DNA of 64,000 nt from Choristoneura fumiferana (Eukaryota > Arthropoda > Insecta > Lepidoptera > Tortricidae): contig NC_133485.1 in the NCBI RefSeq assembly GCF_025370935.1, positions 1,482,463-1,546,462 of the forward strand, given 5' to 3'. The notes below the pieces were generated by a model. That model had not been told where the DNA came from, searched no databases, and was given only the letters and a program-made list of their open reading frames with translations. Within the stretch, counting starts at the first letter, position 1. The number at the start of each line of letters is the position of its first letter. Both the position numbers and the translations under genes were made by a program. Below are positions 50,264 through 60,366 of the stretch, piece by piece.

Positions 50264-50689
50264 AACTTGCCTATTCTTCGAGCTATGTAAGTGATTTTAT
50301 TTCTTCGGTGAATTTCCATCACAGTTTTCCATGAAGGAAATTCGCCGAACCACATACTTTTGTACGCGGAAATGTTATTGGTGGAGTCGCAACGTGAGTA
50401 GCGCCCTTTAGACGTGATGATAGACAGTTGGTCGCCTGCGCGTGCGTCGCAATTGTGTGAGGCAACCTTGAAGTAGGCACTATTGCTACTTATAAATATT
50501 TAGGTATTGTCCTACTGATAGGTATCTAATACAAAAACAAACGTCAGAACGATATCAAAAATAGATGAGTAAGAATTTTGAAGAATTTCAGCCGTTGGTA
50601 AACAGACGCAGCTGCCCACGGATACCCACAACATGAATAGAATTACGGGTGTGTTTCCGGACTTTTGAAGAAAAGTAGGCTCTGTTTTT
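50264..50689. other. No clear feature
   Basis: Mixed composition with overlapping minus-strand ORFs up to 126 codons (50512-50892). These run antisense to the LINE segment that follows and are not credible genes. Confidence 0.45.
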
Positions 50690-50925
50690 GAAGGTCTGTA
50701 AGGGTGCGGCTCCCCTGAGGCGGAGACGAGCGGAGCGGAGAGAAGACATGTAGGGACGTGACGAGGAGAAGAAGAGGAAGACCACTGAAAAAATGAAGCG
50801 ACGACATCAAAGAAGTGGCTGGATGGAACACTTTGGCCAAGAGTGGCAAAATACAGAGGTAGCTGGCATAATATGGAGGAGGCTTTAACCACAAAAGGCG
50901 GCCCTTACATAAAATAAAATATGTA
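50690..50925 (+). mobile_element. RTE-like LINE ORF2 C-terminus, second type
   Basis: In shifting frames: GRRRGRPLKK, SDDIKEVAGWNTLAKS and finally EEALTTKGGPYIK. This is the pattern of a different RTE-like C-terminus (WxDDI ... EEAF-TTKGGP) from that at 4878 or 9726. Two or more frameshifts; inactive. Confidence 0.7.
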
Positions 50926-50934
50926 TAAATATAA

Positions 50935-51185
50935 AAAGTTGGAAAACCCCCGACTTTGTCACTTCAAATTTCAATATCTCAAAAACGGCTGAACCGGTTT
51001 TGATAAAACTTATTTAAGAATCATCGCTAGAAAGCCTGCTATCAAATAAATAACCGCATTCAAATCGGTCCACCCGTTTTAGAGCTACGGTGCCACAGAC
51101 AGACTGACAGACACACACACAGACACACAGACACACATAGCGGTTAAACTTATAACACCCCTCTTTTTGCGACGGGGGTTAAAAA
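50935..51185 (-). repeat. Repeat family T, complete copy
   Basis: 'ggaaaacccccgactttgtc', 'atatctcaaaaacggctgaa', 'caaatcggtccacccgtttt', 'agagctacggtgccacagac', (ACAG/ACAC)n, 'cccctctttttgcgacgggg' and 'gttaaaaa'. The best preserved T copy; ends 'aaaacccccgac' and 'gacgggggttaaaa' are inverted. Confidence 0.85.
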
Positions 51186-51249
51186 TGCTAATAATAAATC
51201 TTAAGAAATATATACTTATACTACTAACAAAAGTAATATACACAAAACT

Positions 51250-51361
51250 AGATCATCATCCCAGCCTATATACGTCCCACTGCTGGGCACAGGCCTCTAC
51301 TCAAAATGAGAGGGCTTGGGCAGTAGTTCCCACGCGGGCCCAGTGCGGATTGGGAACTAAC
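51250..51361 (-). mobile_element. SINE family A 3' half
   Basis: 'gatcatcatcccagcctata', 'cccactgctgggcacaggcc' and 'cacgcgggcccagtgcggat'. 'acaaaactaga' occurs on both sides (51241-51251 and 51360-51370), an 11-bp target duplication around a head-less copy. Confidence 0.85.
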
Positions 51362-51370
51362 AAAACTAGA

Positions 51371-51911
51371 TAAAGCTTAATAAAATAAAATAAAACATAA
51401 GACAAGTTTAAAAATATGGGTATATTTAAACACAGAAACATTTTTCTTTGTCATTTATCTCAACACGTTTTTCCAAAAAAAGTCAAAGACACATTTTCCA
51501 ATAAGTAGAGAAATGTTCAACAACATTAAACCTTTTCCGGGCAGTTGGGTAAAAATAATGAATATTTACTCTTATGATACCGACATAAATGTCAGAGCGT
51601 CATTTGACCCGCTATTTACTAATAATAAACTGTGCATCTAATTAATACCTATCTATTCATTATCATGTAGCGTGCGACATTAACTTTATCTAATTAAATA
51701 GTTACGCGATTACAACACGTGTACGAGTAAGCGCGGCGTCATACAGTCTATAGCGATAACACTACTTACCTACATAATATATGTATCATTGTTTATAGTG
51801 TTTTTAAATATATACCTACTTAGATATCCAAGGGCACTTTTGCGTTCTAAACAAATACATGACGTATGTATGTACCTAAATAAGATTAAAAATCATCGGA
51901 AATTTTCTTTT
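51371..51911. other. AT-rich DNA, no gene seen
   Basis: No repeat recognised. Minor ORFs only. Confidence 0.5.
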
Positions 51912-52815
51912 GTAGCCGACTTCAAAAAAAGAGGAGGTTCTATGTATGGAAAAAACGGAACCCGTATAGGATCACTTTTTCTTGGGAACGCGTGGAGGTA
52001 TCAAGCTGAAATTTATATCAAATACTGAAGTCTACTTCCCCTTGGAGCTGTGAAAAAATCAAACTTCTAAGCCAATGCAATCAAAAGATGCAGCAGTTTA
52101 TGCTGAAAATTTCCGCAAATTTTCGAAACTCGCAAGGGAATCAAAACCTACAGGGTACCTCCCGTGAATCAGAATCTTGAAATTTGGTGTGAAGGTAGCT
52201 ATTATAACACAACCAACTAGAAAAGTCTGAAAATCTTGGTTTTTTTATGTCTGTCTGTAAATAACATTAAGCAAAATAATCTAACCCCACTGCGTACATT
52301 TTGCTTAAGAGTAGGGTTCTGCATACACTGGATGTTTTAAATAACTCGGAAAAAGCGAGAAATATCTGCAAGACACGATTCCCGTTTACTTACATACCTA
52401 TAAATGTGTACGGAACCCTCGGTGCGCGAGTCCGACTCGCACTTGTTTTATGTATGTTCACCACTTACTGTGAATTGTGTACCGATTTTCAAAATTATTT
52501 TTTTATTCGAAAGAGTACTTTTCTGGTCTCATTGTCACCAATTCAAGATCTGATGATGGGATCCTAGGGAAATCGAGGGCAAACCTCAAATTTTATAGGC
52601 ACACCTATGGCGATTTTGGCATTTTTAGCATTAAGATAAAGCATTTACATATCGTTTGGTGAACTGGACCTGATGAAGAAGACCGTAGACGGCCAATGGA
52701 ACTCGTCAAAACTAATTAATGCTCGCGCGTGTATAAATGGTCATGATAAATATACCTAAATAAGTGACTACTAGAAAGCTGTAAGTTAATGATTCTTCCG
52801 AACTAATCTGATCCT
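51912..52815 (+). repeat. Repeat family X, copy 2, split by repeat E
   Basis: Left 'gtagccgacttcaaaaaaag', 'aggaggttc'; right, from 52449, 'accgattttcaaaattattt', 'ccaattcaagatctgatgat', 'gggatcctagggaaatcgag', 'gaccgtagacggccaatgga' and 'aagttaatgattcttccgaa'. It matches 44268-44700 in inverse orientation; the E element at 51949-52448 is extra. Confidence 0.75.
51949..52448 (+). repeat. Repeat family E inserted in X, with 8-bp direct repeats
   Basis: 'aaaaaacggaacccgtatag', 'gaacgcgtggaggtatcaag', 'gctgtgaaaaaatcaaactt', 'gtacggaaccctcggtgcgc' and 'gagtccgactcgcacttg'. tatgtatg occurs at 51941-51948 and 52449-52456, consistent with a target duplication. Related segment: 12560-13215. Confidence 0.7.
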
Positions 52816-53025
52816 GGAGCCGGAAGGTAGGTAACGGAACCCTGCTATAAAACAACGTAACTAAGCCGTGTTTGGGCTTAATGGAATTGTTGTGAAATGT
52901 ACTTTGGCTACGAATCACTAAAGTAAAAGTCCCCAAAAAATTTTTTTAACAAAAATTGGAACCGACTACAAAAGCCTTGAAAATAATTTCCTTGGCACCA
53001 CTAGCTTGAAGTCGGTGCCTCAGCA

Positions 53026-53160
53026 ATTCAGTAGTGTGAGAAGTTCCCAATCCGCAATGGACTCGCGTGTGAACTACGGGCCAAGCCCTCTCATTCTGAA
53101 TGGAGCCTGTGCCCAGCAGTGGGAATTATATAGCCTGGAATAATGCTGATGATGATACTT
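53026..53160 (+). mobile_element. SINE family A 3' half
   Basis: 'agaagttcccaatccgcaat', 'cgtgtgaactacgggccaag', 'gcctgtgcccagcagtggga' and 'gctgatgatgat'. Head absent. Just upstream 'aaaaattggaaccgactaca' is the end of another common repeat. Confidence 0.75.
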
Positions 53161-53390
53161 ATATCTGTAAGTTGTACTTGACTCTTCGTAATCGGATAGA
53201 AATGAAGCAATATTTTATCATCCTTATTAGGTTGTGCACTGGACAGCCAATTAAAAATTAAAGCTTCTCGTACTAATTAATTGTAGAACTGAGTTACTGT
53301 GGAATATTCTTCAATATCAATTACATTTCACAACTTGTTAAGGATCTAAGGTTATGCTATCAAACTTTTACAGGATGTTCAATCAAACAA

Positions 53391-53685
53391 AGCCGTGGTG
53401 GCTTAGTGGTTTGACCTATAGCCTCTCAAGCAGAGGGTCGTGGGTTCAAACCCGGGCTCGCACCCCTGAGTTTTTCGAAATTCATGTGCGGAGTTAGGTA
53501 CATTTGAAATTTATCACGAGCTTTTCGGTGAAGGAAAACATCATGAGGAAACCTGCACTAACCTGCGAAGCAATTAAGTGTGCGTGTGTAGTTCCCAATC
53601 CGCACTGGGCCCGCGTGGGAACTATGGCCCAAGCCCTCTTGTTCTGAGAGGAGGCTTGTGCCCAGCAGTGGGAATAAAAACGTTT
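53391..53685 (+). mobile_element. SINE family A lacking its tail
   Basis: Head 'agccgtggtggcttagtggt' with A-box, B-box 'ggttcaaaccc', 'gaaattcatgtgcggagtta', 'gtgaaggaaaacatcatgag', 'cccgcgtgggaactatggcc' and 'gtgcccagcagtgggaa'. It stops before the 'cgtatataggctggg' and (GAT)n part. Confidence 0.88.
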
Positions 53686-53732
53686 TCATTCTTTTTTAAA
53701 GTAACGTTTTGAATTTTCGATTTGTGTAAGAA

Positions 53733-53853
53733 AGCCCGATAGGTGGAAATAATTGATTGTTGAAAATAAATCACCTAGTAAAACAAAAATAAATATTGCT
53801 ACAAAACAGATCGACTTAAGTATCGGGTTTTGACCACGCACCTTTCGATTTAT
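53733..53853. mobile_element. Foldback MITE family Q, diverged copy
   Basis: 'agcccgataggtggaa' at the left and 'aagtatcgggttttgaccac', 'gcacctttcga' at the right resemble the ends of 55192-55315 in part. Weak pairing. Confidence 0.45.
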
Positions 53854-54209
53854 TGATTAGTGGCGTTTTTTAGCCAACTATTATTATCTTTACGAAAAAG
53901 ATAATAATATAAAGGAACTAAAACCATAGTAAAAATATTCCCTATTATTTCATAGCGAGTTGCAAACGCGGTGCGAGCACGACGACCGCCGACGACACTA
54001 ATTTGACACGCGAGCTGTGCTAGCCCGCTTTGTGCTAGCACAGCATGTATCTCTCGATATAGCTATTGACGTTTATCGATTATGAAATGTAAGTTAAAGT
54101 GGGTAGATAAAATGGACGTTGTTGTCCTATAATTTAAAGTTATACTGAGGGATTCGAAAGACGTGAGCAAGATAAACCCTTCACCCTGGGTAATATATAA
54201 TGGATCGTT
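53854..54209. other. No gene; short perfect hairpin at 54014-54044
   Basis: 'gctgtgctagc' and 'gctagcacagc' form an 11-bp perfect stem around 9 bases. The rest is AT-rich with 'gataataatataaag' patches. Confidence 0.55.
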
Positions 54210-54223
54210 CACACACACACACA

Positions 54224-54285
<62 letters not shown>
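54210..54285. repeat. (CA)n microsatellite, 76 bp
   Basis: Nearly uninterrupted CA with one 'aga' near 54223. It produces mirror ORFs of poly-(Cys-Val) and poly-(His-Thr) that are not genes. Confidence 0.97.
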
Positions 54286-54286
<1 letters not shown>

Positions 54287-54370
54287 CCTATATTCCCAAA
54301 TGTATTAATGCAATGCAATGTGTAATGCATTATGTATTTCTATGTGTATCGAATATGTACAAATAAATGT

Positions 54371-54395
54371 TTCTCTCTCTCTCTCTCTCTCTCTC
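54371..54395. repeat. (CT)12 microsatellite
   Basis: 'tctctctctctctctctctc' directly before 'aaaaggggtaagcagag'. It is probably the tail of the LINE segment that follows. Confidence 0.95.
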
Positions 54396-54600
54396 AAAAG
54401 GGGTAAGCAGAGCACACGAAACATCACCGCTTCGGAGGCAATTTTTAGGTTTTAACTTTGACAAAAACGGTACAATAGTGACAGGTTGCTAGCCTGTCGC
54501 CTACGGTATACCTTAACCTATATCCTCAGTCGCCTCTTACGACATCCACGGAAGAAATGGTGAGGTGTAATTCTAACCTGACACCACACGGGTACGGGTA
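54396..54600 (-). mobile_element. LINE 3' end ('cctcttacgacatcc' family)
   Basis: 'aggggtaagcagagcacacg', 'gtgacaggttgctagcctgt', 'cagtcgcctcttacgacatc' and 'cctgacaccacacgggtacg' belong to a common lepidopteran LINE 3' region in minus orientation, with (CT)n as the complement of its (AG)n tail. Family recognised by memory only. Confidence 0.6.
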
Positions 54601-55191
54601 AAGATCATTCACAATTATATTTAAGTTAGCCTTCACACTTTTAATGGCAGAATGACCATAAACTTAGTAAATAATTTAAAACTTTTTGTGTTCAACGTTT
54701 AAAAAAAAGTTGATCTCATTAACAACGGTACAATATAGTAGGCTTAACTAACTGAATCCGGTAGGATTTGTCCTGGACACACGTGAGCCTGTAGATGTTT
54801 TTACAAGATGTTTGACAGATTGAGCGTCAAGCGTAAACGAAGCGTCTCCGTTTCAGTTTTGGGTAAAATGTTTAGTGTCTGTGACGGCTGTCCAGCTCTC
54901 GGGTACATGGATTTTTGACAATTCAATTTGAAATATAAAAAATATCCTCAGCTTTTGAAAAAAATGCCCGTAGTCTAAAGCATACCCTTTATTTGCACAT
55001 AAAAATAAAAGTACAGTCTCACAAAAAATTGTGCAAAGGCAAACTTATCCCAGATAAGAGCTCTCTTCCAACCAACATAGCTGGAGAAATAAAATTTACA
55101 AAACATGCAGTCAAATTTACGTGCATTAAAAAGAAAACAATACGACCCAAAATATAAATAAATGAATACAAAAATTTATACATTAATTCAT
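54601..55191. other. AT-rich DNA, no gene seen
   Basis: No repeat recognised. Confidence 0.5.
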
Positions 55192-55315
55192 ATCGAGGGG
55201 TGCGCTCACAAACCCGATAGCCAAGTAGGTAGATCTATTTTGTTTCATAACATAGTGATCTTCATTCAACAGTCAATTATTTCAACTTATCGGGTTTAAC
55301 TACGCACCTCTCGAC
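55192..55315. mobile_element. Foldback MITE family Q
   Basis: Left 'tatcgaggggtgcgctcaca', 'aacccgata'; right 'acttatcgggtttaactacg', 'cacctctcgaca'. Inverted repeats of about 30 bases around 60 bp of AT-rich DNA. Confidence 0.7.
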
Positions 55316-55473
55316 ATACGATGTAAACAAATACTCAACAAATAAAAGTAAGGTAAACGCCCCAGTGCTCGACACGCTAATGCCCAATGGACGACACCCT
55401 GCTGTGATCTCTACTGCTAATGACAAGATTAAAGTTGCCATCTATTGGGACAGTGACAAGCACTCGTACCATA

Positions 55474-55850
55474 TCGAAAATACAAACTGAGACATGAATG
55501 CACAGAAAAACCAGAAAAAGAGACCAGCGCTGGGAATCGAACCCAGGTCCTAAGCAATCCGTGCTGCGTGCTATAACCCCTACACCACCGCTGGACAGGA
55601 ATCTAAACACGATTTTTTCCTATGCATACATATCTCAGGTTGCTTATTTCTACTACGCTACTTATGCAGCAGCACTAGCGACATCCATGTTCCGCTCTCA
55701 TCGAGAGACGTCACACTCTTTCAGAACCAACCGCTCACCCAGACAAGAGATGTCGCTACTAAGCAATCAGATTATGATTGGTTTTTTTGAGTCTTTGTAT
55801 TTTTATTTCAACTCCAAATTTGTTACTTTTACAGGTATCCCGTGAAACCA
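55474..55850 (-). mobile_element. Repeat family F, copy 3
   Basis: 'cgaaaatacaaactgagaca', 'tgcacagaaaaaccagaaaa', B-box complement 'gggaatcgaaccc', A-box complement near 'aacccctacaccaccgctgg', 'tttctactacgctacttatg', 'agcaatcagattatgattgg' and 'actccaaatttgttactttt'. Inverse of 8288-8660. Two ORFs on opposite strands are artefacts. Confidence 0.8.
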
Positions 55851-55990
55851 TAGCATACAAACTGAGACATGGATTTCCAGTTTGTATTTTCGATATGGTT
55901 CACGGATAGGTACTGTAAAAGTAACAAATTTGGAGTTGAAAATAAAAAATACAAAAAAAATACAAAAAGACTCAAAAACCAATCATAAGC
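55851..55990 (+). mobile_element. Repeat family F, inverted partial copy
   Basis: 'ccagtttgtattttcgatat', 'aaaagtaacaaatttggagt', 'tgaaaataaaaaatac' and 'tcaaaaaccaatcata'. It faces the minus copy, so 55780-55985 forms an inverted pair of about 70-bp arms. Confidence 0.75.
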
Positions 55991-56298
55991 ACTCGTACGT
56001 TTACCTTTAATACAACTATCTAAAGAAATATTCCCGATTACGAATAAAAACAAAACACCTTGTAAAAGTTTGTACATTTATAAAAATCTTTTTACTCGTA
56101 ATAAAAACTTTTCTGCTGGCTGTACTTTTTGTTGACTGCTCGCATCGTCAGCTTCGGCTCCTAAAACCCAATTTCCCGAAATGTGCACTCACGCTAAAGG
56201 TATTTCTTCAGGTCATTTTCTCGGTAGGTGCTATGCACTTTCAAAAAGTGCACTTTCACAGATAGAGTACTTTCGCAGATCAGAGCTGTATTTGCACA
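55991..56298. other. No feature recognised
   Basis: Includes 'tctgctggctgtactttttg' (56113), a scrap of repeat G start. Confidence 0.4.
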
Positions 56299-56560
56299 TG
56301 AATAACACTAGCTTTTTCCCGCGGTTTCGCACGCGTGAACCATTGGGTCTAGCAATTCGAAAATACACGTGGGATTTCCAAAAATTGCATTTCATCAACG
56401 TTGCATAAAAAACCCCGCGCCGAATTTTATGTCTCTAATGATGATGAAATTTCGTGTTTTTATCCTGTTCACATAGGAATTTCGGAATAAAAAGCAGCTT
56501 TGCCTATTACTCTAGACTTTCAACTATCTACTTACTTACTACATTTACTACAAAATTCCC
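56299..56560 (+). mobile_element. Helitron-like repeat, 5' part
   Basis: 'actagctttttcccgcggtt', 'tcgcacgcgtgaacc', 'cgtgggatttccaaaaattg', 'cacataggaatttcggaata' and 'aaaagcagctttgcctatta'. No 3' end seen. Confidence 0.6.
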
Positions 56561-57053
56561 AGATTCCCCAAAAATTATATCGTGAATCATAAAGCCTTGC
56601 ATAAAAAAACCGTACGTAATTTCGCGTCTCAATTCTAGTGGTTAGTAGTTTGATATTTAACTTATTAAAAAAAAACTGTGTAGTCGTTAAATTCTTTTAA
56701 GTTTTCTAATTTTCTGCATACCTATTAATTTTTACTTTTATACAGTACCTACCTACTAGAAAATGAAAAAAAAGATGGGTGAAATTCATTTACTTAGTCG
56801 TTCTCTAGTTGCGTGACGCGCCGAGTGTTCCACCAACTAGACCACCAGGGCTCCTGAACCTCCTGAAAAATCTTTATTGTTTGCATTCGCCAATAGTGGT
56901 GAGTGGAGTCATCTATCTCAAATCTCAACTTCCATGAGTTACGATTCCTATATTTTCAAGTTTGCTATCACGTTAAATTATTAAGGAGAAGATTTGTGTT
57001 CCATGCATGTTCCTTGGTCCGTCCTATTCTAAAACCGGCCACGATACGGACTC
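56561..57053. other. No gene; one tRNA-like scrap
   Basis: 'gttccaccaactagaccacc' (56828) followed by 'agggctcc' resembles a minus-strand SINE A-box segment ('ggtggtctagttggtggaac'). No B-box follows. Confidence 0.4.
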
Positions 57054-57055
57054 TA

Positions 57056-57514
57056 CAGGGTGGCTCATTTAGATAGGTCAGTATAGGAAAGTCTGAAACT
57101 ATAAGACATACGAAGATCTGTACTTAGGAACCATGTTATTGATTTTTATAACAAGAAAAATGCATTCATACATTAAAAAAACACTTGATATAGTTCGGGA
57201 ATCGAACCCGGTCGTTTTGAAAAATAAAACGTACATTATTTCTATTTGGATATCGGTAGAGTAGTTCATAAGCAATAAGTGTTGCTATGAAACACGGTAT
57301 CTAGATGAATAAAATGCATTGTTTTTCATATTTTTTAATAATGTAAGTTTTATTTTTCAAACGTCCGGCTTCGAATACCCCAGCTGAGTACAGTTTTTTT
57401 GTATGAATGCAGTATTTCTTGTTATTAAAACGATGACATGGTTCCTAAGTATAGACCTTCGTATGTCTTATAGTTTCAGACTTTCCCAGACTGACTGATC
57501 TAAATGAGCCACTG
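57056..57514. mobile_element. Full-length palindromic mariner-like MITE, 459 bp
   Basis: Left 'cagggtggctcatttagata', 'gaaagtctgaaactataaga', 'catacgaagatctgtactta', 'ggaaccatgtta'; the right arm is the reverse complement with few changes and ends 'aaatgagccactg'. TA flanks both ends. The pairing continues inward: 'gaaaaataaaacgtacatta' faces 'taatgtaagttttatttttc'. Each arm carries a B-box-like segment, 'cgggaatcgaacccgg' and 'ccggcttcgaatacccc'. No transposase. Confidence 0.88.
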
Positions 57515-57516
57515 TA

Positions 57517-58696
57517 TACTACAAAGAAGCAAGTTTTCCTCGCAAGGCTACAAAATAAACAATCTCGGCAGCAAAAACTATTTACCCACGCTTAAAAACC
57601 ACATCGATTATTCAATCGGCACACCCTGTGAATAACGAGGTGCCATTTTAGGTCTTACGGAACCCTAATACTGAACTGCGTGTAGATTAGAACAGCTTAA
57701 CCACTTTGACAGAAGTCAAAGTCAACAAGCCTTCGAGCAACGGTCTAAAAAAAGACGAGCTTCTCAACTTGACTATTTATGTGTTTCTTTACACGGCTGC
57801 CCAAAAAAAAAAGATTTTTCTTTTCATTGTATATTTATTTATTCGAAGAAATTTTGAAATTCTGTTTTGTTTAATAATGTTATTCTCAGAGGTAGGTGTT
57901 CCTTACAGTCATTTATCTTTGCATTTCATAGAATTAAAAAATAAAAACATTTGTATTTTACTGGTTACTTCTACTTAGAACACAATAGTAACTGGTTATA
58001 CTTTCAAAAATATTTCAAAGTAGACGCAAGCTCGAATGACTAAGGAAGGAGTTAAGAGCGCGCCATTTAACGATTGAACTAGCTGCAATATTGCGCTGTG
58101 TCCACAGTACAGGACTAACTAGTTGCCTTATACAGCCTAGGCTGCGACCGTGGCTTTGCTCTGATTCAATTTAAATCCAATTTGCTTTTAGTATAACGGA
58201 CTAACGGTTGAAAACGTTATTCGTTGGCTTCAGATTAAACTTTTACAATGTTACGCGTGCTTTTGTTTTTATAATCGACGTTGACTGGGAACTGGTCAAT
58301 TAAAATCACGTCGGATTCAACTTCACAAGAATTCGGTTCCGTACTAAACTGAGAGAAAGAGAAATTTATATGAAACACACAATGCAACAAATTTTACTTT
58401 GAAATTCAAGTTTTAAGCTAGGTACTAAGGTAAATTTACAGTTTCCTTGATTCTGGATCTAATCTAGAGTTGTAAATCTAAATTAGTAGAAGACGTGTCG
58501 AATTAGTGGGAGTGGTGTTAAAAGCGTTTACGATGCGATTGTGCATTGTGTGGTGAACAGTTAGGTGTAGGACGTTAAGTGAGTCTTGTGGTAACTATGT
58601 TCGTTTTATTAAAGCTCACGGCTTCACAAGAGTATTTTAAGGGTTCCGTGCCCAGTTATAGAATAGGATGGACCTATCTCTTTCCATGGTTGTTGA
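57517..58696. other. AT-rich DNA, no gene seen
   Basis: The 90-codon ORF at 57706-57978 has a hydrophobic, low-complexity translation and no known motif; I do not support it as a gene. Confidence 0.45.
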
Positions 58697-58975
58697 AAAA
58701 AACCGGCTAAGAGCGTTTCGGACACGCCCACAATAGGGTTTCGTAGCCATTACGAAAATATAAGTAATATTTTTTCTAAGGATTTCGTGTTAAAACGCAA
58801 TCTTCCAAGTTTTTAAACTACTAATAATTTTCTAGCAAACTTAACCATTATAGTTATCCTTGTAAGTTTGATAATACTTACTATCATCCTGAATTTTTTT
58901 AATTTTTTCTACCCACCGCTTTAGATTTTAGAGGGGGGGGGGGCGCCCTCGATTTAAATGAATATAATGCAAACA
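58697..58975 (-). repeat. Repeat family Y, partial
   Basis: 'aaaccggctaagagcgtttc', 'ggacacgcccacaatagggt', 'ttctaaggatttcgtg', 'ttagattttagagggggggg'. Stops near 'ccctcgatttaaatgaat'. It contains an 11-G run at 58934-58944. Confidence 0.75.
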
Positions 58976-59029
58976 AATCAAAAAATCCGACAAACATAAA
59001 ACACACTTTTGAAACACACTGATTTTGTA

Positions 59030-60366
59030 ACCCTATAGTGTGGGGTATCGTTGGATAGGTATTTTAAAACCAGTGATTTGTTTGCGAAATATTCAACTTT
59101 AAAATGCAAATAGTTTTAAGGTTAAGCAGAGCTGTCAGTCAAATCAAACAAAGTCTCTCATTGAGTGACAGTGACATGACTGACATTGACATTCGGCATG
59201 GGCCACAGATGGGATATAGAATAGAATAGAAATATGTTTATTCAGCCAACACATCATGACAAAAAAAAGAGAAAACACATTTACAAAATTATAAAGAATA
59301 CAAGAACAAACAAATAATGATGTGAAGCCGAAATGGTCTCCACTCAGCGGTGCCGTTGACACGACTAGCGTTGTCAACGGCGCTGGTTTTCTGCGGAGCC
59401 AGCGAGGTGTGCGGGACAGCATACTGCGCGACTTGCGTCAGGCGAGTAATAAATACATAGTACTCGTGCATATAAATGTAACAAAGATAAATATGTCTGT
59501 AATAATTTAAATATACTTAATAGTTTAGATATTTGGCGGTCACCCACAATCCGACAGACTAGTAACCTATGCTTGGGCAACAGTACCTTGTTGGTCCATA
59601 AGATAGTTCTTCAGTTTGAACTTGAACCCACCAACAGTATTGCTTTCCCTGACCGTGATATGACATGGCAATCGACAGATTGTCCGTGTCATATCGACGT
59701 CGGTGGTCTATGCCAATGCAAATTGTAAGTGGTTAGTGTTTTTAATGTTTTGTTATTTTAGTTCCATTGTGTGTTTTGTTTTTGTTTATTTTTTTTTTCT
59801 AAGTAATTAGTTTTGTATTTTGATTTTATTGCTTTTTGTTTGTTATTTTTTAGGAAATTTTGTTGCCTTCCGTGAAGTCGCCAAGCGGTCACAGCGGAAG
59901 ACCAGCGTTGGCCTACACGGCCAACACTATGCTGAGCTGGGACCGCTTCGCGATTTCGCATATTGTTGTTTTTTTTTCTTTCTTTAATGTATTTTTATTA
60001 TGTTTTGTGCGAATAGCCAATAAATATTTCTATTTCTATTTCTATTTCTATTTTCTATTTCAAATTTTCATTAAAATCGAGCGTCCCCCCCTCTAAAATC
60101 TAAACCGGTGGGTGGAAAAATTTGAAAAAATTCAGGATGGTAGTAAGTATATCAAACTTTCAAGGAAAACTATAACGGCTAAGTTTGCTTGAGAATTATT
60201 AGTAGTTTAAGAGTAAATAGCAGCCTAAGGTATAAAATATACCTAAATTTGGAAGATTCCGTATAAAATACGAAATCCTTAGAAAAATACTACTTATTTT
60301 TTTCGTAATGGCTACGGAACCCTATTTTGGGCGTGTCCGACACGCTCTTGGCCGGTTTTTGTAAAA
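59030..60366 (+). repeat. Repeat family Y, split by a 950-bp insertion
   Basis: 59030-59111 'gtggggtatcgttggatagg', 'ttcaactttaaaatgcaaat'; 60061-60366 'aaattttcattaaaatcgag', 'gcagcctaaggtataaaata', 'tggctacggaaccctatttt' and 'gtccgacacgctcttggccg'. Joined, these match 45220-45606 without a gap. Confidence 0.85.
59112..60060 (+). mobile_element. LINE-derived insertion with two opposed (TTCTA)n-type tails
   Basis: The right end is 'gccaataaatatttctattt' and (TTCTAT)n, a plus-strand LINE tail with AATAAA; just upstream 'agaccagcgttggcctacac' and 'atgctgagctgggaccgctt' are its 3' region. At 59215-59245 'gaatagaatagaaatatgtt' is a similar tail in minus orientation. From 59710 to 59570 the minus strand reads TICRLPCHITVRES then FKFKLKNYLMDQ, like a CR1/Jockey ORF2 end. 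So two LINE remnants lie tail-outward. Confidence 0.7.

Noticed and set aside
50512..50892. 126-codon minus-strand ORF
   Set aside because: It is antisense to a recognisable RTE-like C-terminus on the plus strand.
54063..54366. Cys-Val and His-Thr repeat proteins
   Set aside because: They are translations of the (CA)n microsatellite on the two strands.
57706..57978. 90-codon ORF with hydrophobic stretches
   Set aside because: AT-rich DNA gives Phe/Leu/Ile/Lys-rich chance translations; there is no signal or domain to support a membrane protein.
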